NCBI GenBank assembly: GCA_038244815.1
Contig: JBBRTB010000027.1
Location: 1-54,053, forward strand
Source: DASVHS01 sp038244815
GTDB taxonomy: Bacteria; Acidobacteriota; Thermoanaerobaculia; Gp7-AA8
Length of the DNA stretch: 54,053 nucleotides
Direction: 5' to 3'
Below the pieces are notes generated by a model. The model saw only the letters and a list, made by a program, of their open reading frames with translations, did not search any database and had not been told where the DNA came from. The position numbers were made by a program, and so were the translations under genes. Positions 15,378-24,100 of this stretch are shown here, piece by piece. How positions within the stretch are numbered: position 1 is the stretch's first letter; every line of letters starts with the position of its first letter.

Positions 15378-16082
15378 ATGGACATGCAATCGAGTTTCAG
15401 CGTGATCGGCATGCTGCAGTCGATGAACTGGGTCGCGCGCAGCGTGGTCATCGTTCTGACGATCATGTCGGTGTGGTCTCTGACGATCGCCATTGAACGC
15501 CTGTACCGGTTCCAGATGGCCAAGAAAGAATCGCTGCGTCTGGCGCGCGAGATCACTCCGATGCTCAAGCAGCACAAGCTGGAAGAGGCCATCAACTTCG
15601 CGAACAGGAAGGATTTCCGGCACAGCCATCTGGCGCGCGTGCTCAGCGCCGGGCTGACGGAGTTTCAGTACCAGTCGAGCGAGGAGCTGCCTCCGGACTT
15701 CGACATCGTCGCGTCAGGACAGCGCGCCATCGAGCGCGAGACGCTCATGACCACCGCGGAGATGAAGAAGGGCCTCGGCAACCTGGCCACGATCTCCACC
15801 ACGGCCCCGTTCGTCGGACTGTTCGGAACGGTGGCCGGAATCATTCACGCCTTCCAGGGCATGGCCATCAGCGGATCGGGCGGACTGGGTGCGGTGTCGG
15901 CCGGCATCGCTGAGGCGCTGGTCACCACCGCGTTCGGACTCTTCGTGGCCATTCCGGCGGTCTGGCTCTACAACTACTTCCTGCAGAAGGTCGATCGCTT
16001 CCAGGTGGAGATGTCGAACTCTTCGTCGCAGCTCACCGACTATTTCATCAAGAACGAAGCGCGCGCGCGCGTTCGCGCGTGA
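15378..16082 (+). CDS. exbB: MotA/TolQ/ExbB proton channel protein
   Basis: A 234-residue inner-membrane protein with three predicted helices. The first is SMNWVARSVVIVLTIMSVWSLTIAIE. The second and third flank the conserved TTAPFVGLFGTVAGIIHAFQGMA and GIAEALVTTAFGLFVAIPAVWLYNYF. It forms the proton channel that powers TonB (or a Tol-type system). AAGGGGAG lies upstream of the ATG at 15378. The next gene starts 11 bp after its stop. Confidence 0.95.
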   Translation: MDMQSSFSVIGMLQSMNWVARSVVIVLTIMSVWSLTIAIERLYRFQMAKKESLRLAREITPMLKQHKLEEAINFANRKDFRHSHLARVLSAGLTEFQYQSSEELPPDFDIVASGQRAIERETLMTTAEMKKGLGNLATISTTAPFVGLFGTVAGIIHAFQGMAISGSGGLGAVSAGIAEALVTTAFGLFVAIPAVWLYNYFLQKVDRFQVEMSNSSSQLTDYFIKNEARARVRA

Positions 16083-16093
16083 GGTGAACGAAC

Positions 16094-16540
16094 ATGGCAT
16101 TCGGGATGGGGGGCGGCAGCCCCGATGAAGTCAAAGGAGACATCAACGTCACGCCGCTGGTCGACGTCTGTCTCGTGCTTCTGATCATCTTCATGGTCGT
16201 CACGCCCATGCTGCAGTCCGGCGTCGACGTGATGCTGCCGTCCGGCCCGCACGCGGAGAAGAAGCCGGGCAAGGAGGGCGACCTGATCATCTCCATCAAG
16301 CAGGACGGCACCGTCTTCGTCGGCCAGGACTGGATCCCGGACCGCGATCTCGTCCAGTACCTGCGCGCCGAGCATCAGAAGAACCCGGCCCGCAACGTGA
16401 TGCTCAAGGCGGACAAGCGCATCAACTACGGCAAAGTGCGTCAGGTGATGAAAGCCGCCGACGAAGCCGAATTCACCGGCCTGGCCATCCTCACCGAGAA
16501 CCAGCAGGCCGGCAGCGAGATGGCCAAAGGGAGGATGTAG
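16094..16540 (+). CDS. exbD: ExbD/TolR biopolymer transport protein, first copy
   Basis: A 148-residue protein with a short cytoplasmic N-terminus, one transmembrane helix starting INVTPLVDVCLVLLIIFMVV (with the proton-carrying Asp) and a periplasmic ExbD/TolR domain with KADKRINYGKVRQVM. It pairs with ExbB. A second, different exbD follows 2 bp after its stop. Confidence 0.94.
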   Translation: MAFGMGGGSPDEVKGDINVTPLVDVCLVLLIIFMVVTPMLQSGVDVMLPSGPHAEKKPGKEGDLIISIKQDGTVFVGQDWIPDRDLVQYLRAEHQKNPARNVMLKADKRINYGKVRQVMKAADEAEFTGLAILTENQQAGSEMAKGRM

Positions 16541-16542
16541 CC

Positions 16543-16965
16543 GTGTCCATGGGTGGTGGAGGCGGTACCGGCGTTCGATCGGAGATCAACATCACGCCGC
16601 TGGTGGACGTGGTGCTCGTGCTGCTGATCATCTTCATGGTGGCGACCCCGATCCTGCAGATGGGACTGGACGTCGAGGTGCCGCCGAAAGTCGAAGTGAC
16701 CGGCCCCCCTCCCGACACGGAGAAGAACCAGCTCGTGATCACGGTGAGGCGCGACGGCATCTATCTCAACACGCAGAAACTCGACTCGCCGAAAGCGCTG
16801 CGCGACGCCATCGCGCCGCAGATGGTCTCCCGCGCTCCCGCCGACCGCGTCGTGTTCATCAATGCCGAGGACCAGATCTCGTTCAACAGCGCCGTCGCGG
16901 CCATGGATGCCGCGCACGAAGCCGGGGCGACAAAGGTCGGATTCCTGACTGACGCGCCGAAGTGA
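16543..16965 (+). CDS. exbD: ExbD/TolR biopolymer transport protein, second copy
   Basis: A 140-residue protein starting GTG at 16543 (or ATG two codons on). It has INITPLVDVVLVLLIIFMVA with the conserved Asp and a periplasmic domain with AEDQISFNSAVAAMDAA. It differs clearly from the first copy, so this is an old paralogue pair. Two ExbDs per operon occur in several phyla and may form a hetero-dimer within the ExbB pentamer. Confidence 0.94.
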   Translation: MSMGGGGGTGVRSEINITPLVDVVLVLLIIFMVATPILQMGLDVEVPPKVEVTGPPPDTEKNQLVITVRRDGIYLNTQKLDSPKALRDAIAPQMVSRAPADRVVFINAEDQISFNSAVAAMDAAHEAGATKVGFLTDAPK

Positions 16966-17110
16966 GGGTGCTCGGTGCTGGGTGCTCGGTGCTCGGTGCT
17001 GGGTGCTCGGTGCTCGGTGCTGGGTGCTCGGAACTCGGAACTTGGCGCTCGGTACTCGGAGAACGAAAAGCCCGAGCACCCGGCACCCAGCACCCAGCAC
17101 CCAGCACCCA
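16966..17110. repeat. GTGCTCGG/GTGCTGGG word repeat with inverted half
   Basis: About ten copies of 7-8 bp words (GGTGCTCGGTGCTGG) run from 16970 to 17050. After a short AT-richer centre they are answered by the complement (AGCACCCAGCACCCAGCACC) at about 17072-17110. The whole can fold into one long hairpin. It sits between the convergent exbD and tRNA-Sec genes, where a terminator is expected. Confidence 0.75.
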
Positions 17111-17114
17111 AGAA

Positions 17115-17212
17115 TGGCGGAGGCGTGTCGGAATCGAACCAACCTTTCGACGCTTCCGCGCCGAAACAACGGTTTTGAAGACCGCGGGAGCCACCAGACC
17201 CCATTCGCCTCC
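17115..17212 (-). tRNA. selC: tRNA-Sec (anticodon UCA)
   Basis: A 98-nt gene read on the minus strand. The acceptor GGAGGCGA faces ACGCCTCC (7 pairs plus an A-A at the eighth). The D stem has 6 bp (GGGGTC/GGCTCC) and a TGGT loop. The anticodon stem GCGGT/ACCGT holds the loop CTTCAAA with anticodon TCA (plus-strand 17176-17178). The long variable arm has 9 bp (TTTCGGCGC/GCGTCGAAA) and a GGAA loop. The T arm is GTTGG-TTCGATT-CCGAC, with discriminator G and encoded CCA. The 8+5 acceptor/T geometry, 6-bp D stem, long variable arm and UCA anticodon together define bacterial tRNA-Sec and exclude an ordinary suppressor. Confidence 0.96.
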
Positions 17213-17245
17213 GTGGCGGGATTGCGTCGGAATGAACAACATCAG

Positions 17246-17340
17246 ATGAATGAAGAATTTCGAATTTCGAATTTCGAATCGAGAACCGTGCAGATTGCAC
17301 TTCTGAATTCTTCATTCGAAATTCGAAATTCTTAATTCAT
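17246..17340. repeat. AT-rich 27-bp inverted repeat
   Basis: Arms at 17246-17272 and 17314-17340 pair with one mismatch and contain GAATTTCGAATTTCGAAT. The AT content is far above that of the surrounding DNA. It lies in the divergent gap between the tRNA-Sec gene and the prepilin peptidase gene. It could be a remnant of a small mobile element or an upstream regulatory region. Confidence 0.7.
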
Positions 17341-17349
17341 AATCGACCC

Positions 17350-18156
17350 GTGCCGTGGCTTCTCCCGACGTTCGCATTCGCTCTCGGCGCGATCGTCGGC
17401 AGCTTCCTCAACGTGGTCATCCACCGCTATCCCCGTGAAGAGTCGATCGTCTTCCCGGCCAGTCACTGCACGAACTGCAACACCCCCATCAAGGCATACG
17501 ACAACATCCCCATCCTCAGCTACCTCTGGCTGAGAGGGCGGTGCCGCGCTTGTCACGAGCCGTTCTCGATCCGCTATCCGCTGGTGGAGCTGGCGAACGC
17601 CCTTTTTTACCTGGCCATCTATCAGCGCACGGGCGTCCAGCCGCTGTTCGTTCTGGTCGCGGCGGCAGTGTCGATGATCCTGGTACTGATTTATGTCGAC
17701 GCCGAGATCCAGATCCTGCCTGACGCCATCGACCTCCCCGGGATCGCCGTCGGCATCGCCGTCGGCGTGATGATCCAGTACGGGTCCGGTTACGCGCCGG
17801 AGCTGATGCTCTCGCCGTCGCTCCTCGACTCGGTTGCCGGCGCGGTGATCGGGGCGTCGCTGCTGTTCGCCATCGCCATGGCCTACAAACTCGTGCGCAA
17901 AGTCGATGGGATGGGCCTCGGCGACGTGAAGATGATCGCCATGCTGGGGGCGATTCTGGGGTGGGAACCGCTCTTTCCGCTGCTGGTGATCGCCTCGGTC
18001 ATCGGCGCGGTCATCGGCCTGGCCGTGGCGGCGAACAGCGAGCGGGGCATGCAGGCGGCCGTGCCGTTCGGCGTGTTTCTGGGCATAGCCGCATTGGTCA
18101 TGCTCTTCTTTGGGCCTACACTCTGGTCATGGTACCTGGCGCTTCTCCTGCGCTGA
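17350..18156 (+). CDS. pilD: Prepilin peptidase / N-methyltransferase
   Basis: A 268-residue multi-pass protein. The N-terminal methyltransferase domain carries the paired cysteines CTNC and CRAC. The peptidase domain shows the first aspartate in YVDAEIQILPD and the GxGD motif in GMGLGDVKM. It cleaves and N-methylates type IV prepilins at the inner membrane; substrates in this window are the seven pilin-like proteins. The start is GTG at 17350. The histidine kinase gene overlaps its end by 28 bp. Confidence 0.95.
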   Translation: MPWLLPTFAFALGAIVGSFLNVVIHRYPREESIVFPASHCTNCNTPIKAYDNIPILSYLWLRGRCRACHEPFSIRYPLVELANALFYLAIYQRTGVQPLFVLVAAAVSMILVLIYVDAEIQILPDAIDLPGIAVGIAVGVMIQYGSGYAPELMLSPSLLDSVAGAVIGASLLFAIAMAYKLVRKVDGMGLGDVKMIAMLGAILGWEPLFPLLVIASVIGAVIGLAVAANSERGMQAAVPFGVFLGIAALVMLFFGPTLWSWYLALLLR

Positions 18157-19856
18157 CCAAAATCAGTTTTCGCCGCGACGTGCGGCTTTTCTTCGGCGCG
18201 CTCGTCGGATTCCTGGCCTTTCTGATCATCTTCCAGCTCCTGCTTCTGCAGAGCTTCCTCAGCCAGGCCCGCCAGGCCACATGGGACAACTGGTCGAACA
18301 TCGTGCGCATGACCGTCGATGACATCCAGCACTCGAACATGCTCGCCGATCCGGCCTCGGCCGACGCCCGCCTGTCCATCCTCAAGGACCGCTACGGCAT
18401 CGCCGGCGTGACCGTGATGCGCAGCGGCCACGAGGTCACGGTCGGCGTACCCGCGAGCGTGGACAACGTGCAGTCGTTCGTGCGCACGGTCCAGGGATCG
18501 ACAGTCATCTTCGTCTTCGACTCCTCCCAACTGAGAACGCTGGACGTGACGTTCTGGGCCACGACGTCCATCTCGCTCCTGGCCACCGCCATCGGCGCCA
18601 TGCTGCTGGGGTTCTATCTGCCGCGGATCACCAGGCCGATCGAGGACATGCTCGACGCGGCATCGCAGATCGAAGAGCGCCAGCCTTACGGCGACGAGCA
18701 GCAGTACCTCATCGATACCTTCCGCAAGTCGATCGCCACCATGAAGGCGCAGGAGATCGAGCTGAAACGGATGCACGACGCGCAGAAGAGCCGCGCCGAC
18801 GATCTCGAACGCGTCACCGCCGCGCTGACGCGCAGCCTCGCTTCCGGCTTCCTGGCCGTCGATCCGGATGGCCGCGTCGTGGAGATGAACTCCGCCGCGC
18901 GGGAGATCCTCCATCACGGTGCCGAGGCCGGCGGCGTCATCGTCGAAGAAGCGTTCGGCCGGTCTGCGTTTACCGCCGCCATCCGCAACGCCGTCGACCA
19001 GCGCGTCGGGCTGTCCCGAGTCGAGATCGAGATCGGTAAAGGCGGGACCGAACAGACCATCGGCCTGACCACCGTCCCACTCATCGGCGAGCACCAGCAG
19101 TTCCTGGGGGTCCTGGCGCTGTTCACCGACCTCACACACATCCGAGGACTCGAGGAACGCGTGCGGGAGATGCAGACGCTTGCCGACCTCGGCGAGATCT
19201 CCGCCGGCATCGCCCACGAGTTCCGCAACTCGCTCAGCGCGATTCTCGGATACCTGCGTCTGGCCCGGCGGGAAGACCTCCCGGAGCGTCCGCGGGCCTC
19301 GGTGGAAAAGGCCGAGAAAGAGGCGGGTGAGCTCTCATCGGCCGTGGACAGTCTGCTGGCGTTCGCCAGACCGATGCAACTGGCGAAGAGCGAAGTCGAT
19401 CTGTTCGACCTGGTCTGCGCCATCGCCGAGAAGGTGGCGCGGCCGGAGAGCGTACGCGTCGAATGCGAAGGCGATCACGTCGAGGTTCAGGCCGACGCGG
19501 CGCTGCTCAGCCGCGCGTTCGAAAACCTCGTGCGCAACGCCGTCGAATCGGTCACCGAAAAGGGCGGCGGCGAGGTTCGGATCCGCGTCAGGGCGCTGCC
19601 GCGGCCGGCGGTCACCATCGCGGACGACGGGATCGGCGTCGACCCGGCTGACATCCCTCGCCTTCTCCTTCCTTTCCAGTCGCACAAAGCGGCGGGCTAC
19701 GGCCTGGGCCTTCCCTTATCCCGCAAGATCGCGCTGCTCCACGGAGCCACGCTCACGCTTCAGGGATCGCCGGGCGCGGGAGCGACGGCCACGGTCGAAT
19801 TCCTGGCCGCCGAACGCGCGCCAGTGGTACAATTTGTATCAACTGAGGCCTCATAG
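18129..19856 (+). CDS. Membrane sensor histidine kinase (PilS/NtrB-like)
   Basis: A 575-residue kinase starting at ATG 18129 (MVPGASPALTKISF), inside the end of pilD. Two transmembrane helices (about 20-42 and 140-163) enclose a periplasmic sensor. HAMP (about 165-215), PAS (about 230-345), HisKA with GIAHEFRN (His363) and HATPase (NLVRNAVES, IADDGIGVDP, GYGLGLPL) domains follow. The domain order resembles NtrB/PilS, kinases that act with sigma-54 activators. No response regulator is adjacent. Its place between pilD and minor pilins suggests control of pilus genes (inference). Confidence 0.9.
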   Translation: MVPGASPALTKISFRRDVRLFFGALVGFLAFLIIFQLLLLQSFLSQARQATWDNWSNIVRMTVDDIQHSNMLADPASADARLSILKDRYGIAGVTVMRSGHEVTVGVPASVDNVQSFVRTVQGSTVIFVFDSSQLRTLDVTFWATTSISLLATAIGAMLLGFYLPRITRPIEDMLDAASQIEERQPYGDEQQYLIDTFRKSIATMKAQEIELKRMHDAQKSRADDLERVTAALTRSLASGFLAVDPDGRVVEMNSAAREILHHGAEAGGVIVEEAFGRSAFTAAIRNAVDQRVGLSRVEIEIGKGGTEQTIGLTTVPLIGEHQQFLGVLALFTDLTHIRGLEERVREMQTLADLGEISAGIAHEFRNSLSAILGYLRLARREDLPERPRASVEKAEKEAGELSSAVDSLLAFARPMQLAKSEVDLFDLVCAIAEKVARPESVRVECEGDHVEVQADAALLSRAFENLVRNAVESVTEKGGGEVRIRVRALPRPAVTIADDGIGVDPADIPRLLLPFQSHKAAGYGLGLPLSRKIALLHGATLTLQGSPGAGATATVEFLAAERAPVVQFVSTEAS

Positions 19857-19957
19857 ACGGCCACTCGTTTTTGGATCGTTTCGTCTAAACCACTCATCGA
19901 CAATCGTTTGCCACGCGGTCAGTGCCGTGGCACCCGGGCTGCGTAAGAGGAGCGATC

Positions 19958-20530
19958 ATGCGAAGCAGGTTCAAGGGTTCCGCGAGCGGTTTTTCGCTCA
20001 TCGAGTTACTCACGGTGGTGGCGATCATCGGGATCCTGAGCCTGATCTCGGTGCCGGCGTTCATGAACTTCCGGCGCTCGGCTGACTTCAAGTCGGGGAT
20101 GCGCAATTTCACGACCGACCTGCGCAACGCCCGCGCCGCGGCGATCTCGAACAGTTTCGACGTCCGCTGCGAGATCGACCTCGGGTCGATCGGTCTGAAG
20201 ACGTATCGCTTCTTCTCCTCGCGCGACAACGGCACGACGTGGCAGCCGTTGCAGCTCCGCGGAACGCACGGGGCCAGCCCGCAGGTCAGCGGCAACATGA
20301 AGCAGTTCGCGTTCTCGACCTGGGCGTTGTCCCAGACGGGCCTTCCCGACGTCGATGCCAACGGTCTGTACGACATCGTCTATCACCCGAATGGCGCGAT
20401 GACCCTGGCCACGGGCTCGACGACCGCAACGGTCGTGCTGGCCACGGACTGGAAGAAGATCGCCTTCGACCGCTACACCATCACTTTCTCGCCGAGCGGA
20501 CAGTTCCGTGTCGCCGGCAGCCACACCTAA
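19958..20530 (+). CDS. Type IV pseudopilin, FimT/GspH-like
   Basis: A 190-residue prepilin. The class III leader ends SASG, followed by FSLIELLTVVAIIGILSLISV with Glu at +5. The C-terminal half contains AAISNSFDVRCEIDLG and FSPSGQFRVAG, matching the FimT/GspH pattern. The start ATG 19958 has AGGAG just upstream. It is the first of four minor pilins in a row, which in Pseudomonas-type systems (fimU/fimT-pilV-pilW-pilX) prime pilus assembly. Confidence 0.9.
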   Translation: MRSRFKGSASGFSLIELLTVVAIIGILSLISVPAFMNFRRSADFKSGMRNFTTDLRNARAAAISNSFDVRCEIDLGSIGLKTYRFFSSRDNGTTWQPLQLRGTHGASPQVSGNMKQFAFSTWALSQTGLPDVDANGLYDIVYHPNGAMTLATGSTTATVVLATDWKKIAFDRYTITFSPSGQFRVAGSHT

Positions 20531-20542
20531 AGGAGAGCGACG

Positions 20543-21136
20543 ATGAATTCTTCGACAAACGGACATCGCCGCTTCCAGGCCGGGTACAACCTCGTGGAAG
20601 TACTCCTGGCCATGGCCATGCTGGGGGTGGTTTCGCTCTCGATCTTCACGCTGTTCTTCATGGGCCGCCGGAATGTGTACAGCGGCAAACAGACCTCGCA
20701 GGCCATCGCCATCGGCACGCAGGTGATCGAGGACCTGCAGCCGCTCAACCGGCAGATGCTCTACAACGGTGCGTTTGGGATCGCCGGGACCGCGACGGGC
20801 GGAGCATTCACGATTCCCGCGGCGCAGACGGGCGGCGTGACGTACGCGTACACGAACTCGAACATCCGTTCGACGAATGCCGCGTTCATCGCTTCTCCGC
20901 CGGCGGATATCGCCACCGAGAACACCCCGCCCGGACTTCTGGCGCGCTGGACCGCGCTGCTGGGCACGAAGCTGACCAACGGATCGGTCACGGTCGTCCT
21001 CACGCCCGACAAGGATCCGACCAATACTCCCGCTCAATATGGGACCGCGCAGTTGCTGCGGGTCCGAGTCTTCGTCCGCTGGCTGGAAAGCGGACGGCGC
21101 CGTGAAGTCGTGCTGGACACGGTCAAGGCGTTCTGA
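20543..21136 (+). CDS. Minor pilin, PilV-like
   Basis: A 197-residue prepilin. The leader ends at Gly14 (RRFQAG) and the mature part starts YNLVEVLLAMAMLGVVSLSIF with Glu at +5; Tyr at +1 instead of Phe is unusual but tolerated. AGGAGA lies 7 nt before the ATG. The remainder is a globular domain with IEDLQPLNRQM typical of PilV. It lies 12 bp after the FimT-like gene. Confidence 0.87.
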   Translation: MNSSTNGHRRFQAGYNLVEVLLAMAMLGVVSLSIFTLFFMGRRNVYSGKQTSQAIAIGTQVIEDLQPLNRQMLYNGAFGIAGTATGGAFTIPAAQTGGVTYAYTNSNIRSTNAAFIASPPADIATENTPPGLLARWTALLGTKLTNGSVTVVLTPDKDPTNTPAQYGTAQLLRVRVFVRWLESGRRREVVLDTVKAF

Positions 21137-21153
21137 GGCAACACGGAGAATCT

Positions 21154-24100
21154 ATGCGTTCGATGACAAGCTGCAGTAGCCGTCAACGAGGGTTCTCCCT
21201 CGTCGAAGTCATGGTGGCGACCGCCATTCTCGTGGTCATTCTGGTGGCCATCCTGATGCTGTATGACCGCGCCAACAAGGTCTTCAAGTCGGGGAATGAA
21301 GCGGCCGACATGCAACAGAACGTGCGCATCGCTTACGACCGCATGGTTGGCGATATCCGCATGGCCGGCTTCGATTACAAGCGCGGGGGCGCGTTGCTGC
21401 CGGGCCAGAACGCCGCGGCATGGGCGTCGGGCCGAGCCTACTCGGCCGGCACCATCGTCACGCCGATCACCGCCAACGGACACAGCTACCGTGCCACCAA
21501 CGCCGGCACGAGCGGACCGACCCAGCCGGCGTGGCCTACCGGCACCGGCGCCACCATCGTCGAGGGCGGCGCCACTCCTCCCATCACCTGGCAGGAGAAC
21601 GGCGGTGCGGTCTACGAACAGCCGGACGAGCAGATCGAATACGCCGGCACGACCGCCGTAACCCTACGCGGCAACTTCGACTACAGCGCCAATGAGACCG
21701 GCGACACCGATCACGGACGCGAGCCGGCACTGGAGAGCTCGCAGTTCCCGATGGTGACCACCGACAACCAGGAGATCGTGACGTACGCGCTGGTCTCCGA
21801 TCAGGCGGCGGCCGGTACCGCGCCGAACAACCAGACCGTCACCACGTTCGTCGACATGAACAACGGCGGAACGGCGAGCCGCACCGCCTATCCCGGCGGC
21901 AACGCCGAGCGTCAGGTCGACATCACCGGCGTCGACCTCACCAATGCCAACCCGCCGTACACGCTCTATCGATTCAACTTCGCGAATGACGGCAGCGTGC
22001 AGCGCACACCGCTGGCCAGCAACATCCGCAGCCTCAACTTCTTCTACTTCACCGACACGCAGGCGACCCAGCCTCTACGGAACGCCGCGGGCGCGCTCGA
22101 TCCCAGTCCGGGCGGCGGCGACGCATACAATCCTGCCGTCGCGGGCTCGATGAATCTCCCGCTTCGCCTCGAGCGCCGCACGATCCGGGCGGTCCGTGTG
22201 CGCCTGGTAGGCATGTCCTCGCAGCCCGAAACCCGATATGCCGACACCAGCACGGCCAACGGCCAGCTCGGCGCGACCAGCACCGCTGGAGTGCCGTCGT
22301 TCATCGCCGATGCCAGCAACGCGAAGGTCGGGACTGTGAACGTCCCGATGACCCAGTTCCGCCGCCTCACGGTCGATACCGTGGTGGTTCCCCGCAATCT
22401 GGGCCTCTCGGGCATGGCCCAGACCTTCCTGCAGCCTCCCCCGCGTCCGACGCTCACGAATCTCTGCGTGGGCTATTGCGGAATCGCCACGATCAGCTGG
22501 AACCCGAACACGAACAGCCCCAACGCCAGCTATGTGGTCATGTGGGACCGCAGCTGCACCGGCAGCTTCTCGAACTCGTTCGACGCCGGCACGAGCAACA
22601 CCTACGCGGCCGACCTCACCGACCAGGACCTGAGCCTGCCGTTCTGCTTTGAGGTCCGCGCGTTCAACGCCGGGGGCAGCGTGTTCTCGACGAACACGAT
22701 GTCCGCGTCCGCGGCGAACGCCACCGTCCCGAGTGTGCCCACAGCACTCTCCGCCAGCGGCGGCGGCGTGGTTGCGCCGGTCGCCGGCAAAGTCACCATC
22801 ACCTGGACCGCACCGGTCACGAATGCCAGCGGCAGCCCGACGTGCACGACGGGCACGCCTCCCGTAAACAACTATCTTCGCGAGATCAAGGGATTCCGCG
22901 TCTACCGTTCGACCGTCGCCAACGCCAACGCGCCCGGCGGCATGACGCTGATGGTCGACGAGAACACGTCCGGCACCGCGGCCCCGGTCACCGACGGCTA
23001 CGGCAACTACACCTGGGACGACACCAATGTCGTCTGCGGCCAGAACTATTACTACCGGATCCAGACTGTGGAGTGGTGCGCCGTTCAGGGCAACTACAAC
23101 ACGTCGGGAAGTGCCAGCGACGCGGTCAGCGGTTATACGCCGGTGAACTCGTCCAACGGATTGCTGGGCAAGAGCGGCACGAGTGGTGTGCCGCAGGCAC
23201 CGGTCAACTTCCAGATCGCACCGGACGCCCCGAACACCCCGCCCACCGGCCTCTCGGCCAGCAGTTGCGACGGCGTGACGAACTTCTGTACGGTGAACAT
23301 GGGCTGGTCGCGCGTCACCCAGGACACCTCGAACAATCCGGTGTCCATCGACATCTACGAAGTGAAGCGAGTCCAGTACGAGATCAACGGCCTGGGCGTT
23401 CCAACCCCGACGGGCCTTGTCGACATACTCACGCTCAACAACGCGCTTTCGCAGGTGGGGTCGACCGTCATCTACTCCGACACCACCGTGCCGTATCTGG
23501 ACACCGTCACCGGCGTCCGTTACACATACCAGTATCAGGTCCGGGCGCTGCAGGCGAATCCGCCGAGCGCGGCGTGCCCCGCAAGCGGGCAGTCGGTATG
23601 GGCCGATTACCCGCCGCCGTGCACGTTCACCGGATCCGTCGTCGTGCAGACCGGTGCGTCCTCGGGCGACGGCCTCACGCCGGCGACTTCGTGGGTCATG
23701 AACACGGGCGACACCATTCAGGTCAATCCGCCGGGTGGTACGACGTTCACCTTGACGAAGATGGCCATCAAGGATCCGAGCGGTACGACGCTCATGACCC
23801 TGACTTCGGTTGCGTCTCCGGCTCTCTTCACGTGGGCCAACCTCACCCCGGGGACGCCGTACACGATCACGTTCACGATGACGAACAACTCCGCGCCGCC
23901 GTGCACGGAGCAACTGGTTCGCTACATCCAGCAGGAGCCGCTGCCGGCGTGCTCGATCACCACGTTCGCCGCGCAGGCATCGATCCTGGCCAATACCGCC
24001 ATCACGTATCAGTTGAAGCTCGACCTCGTGAACGGCGCGGCCGAAGCTCTGGATCTTCAGTCGATCGACTTCGAGTGGACCGCCCCGAGCCGGATCACCT

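Noticed and set aside
16966..17110. CRISPR array
   Set aside because: The units are only 7-8 bp, without unique spacers and with no cas genes.
17115..17212. Opal suppressor or tRNA-Trp(UCA) instead of tRNA-Sec
   Set aside because: The long variable arm, 6-bp D stem and 98-nt length match tRNA-Sec only.
16962..17335. Frames encoding repeated LGARCSV/VLGAGC words
   Set aside because: They are translations of the intergenic GTGCTCGG repeat and of the tRNA gene.
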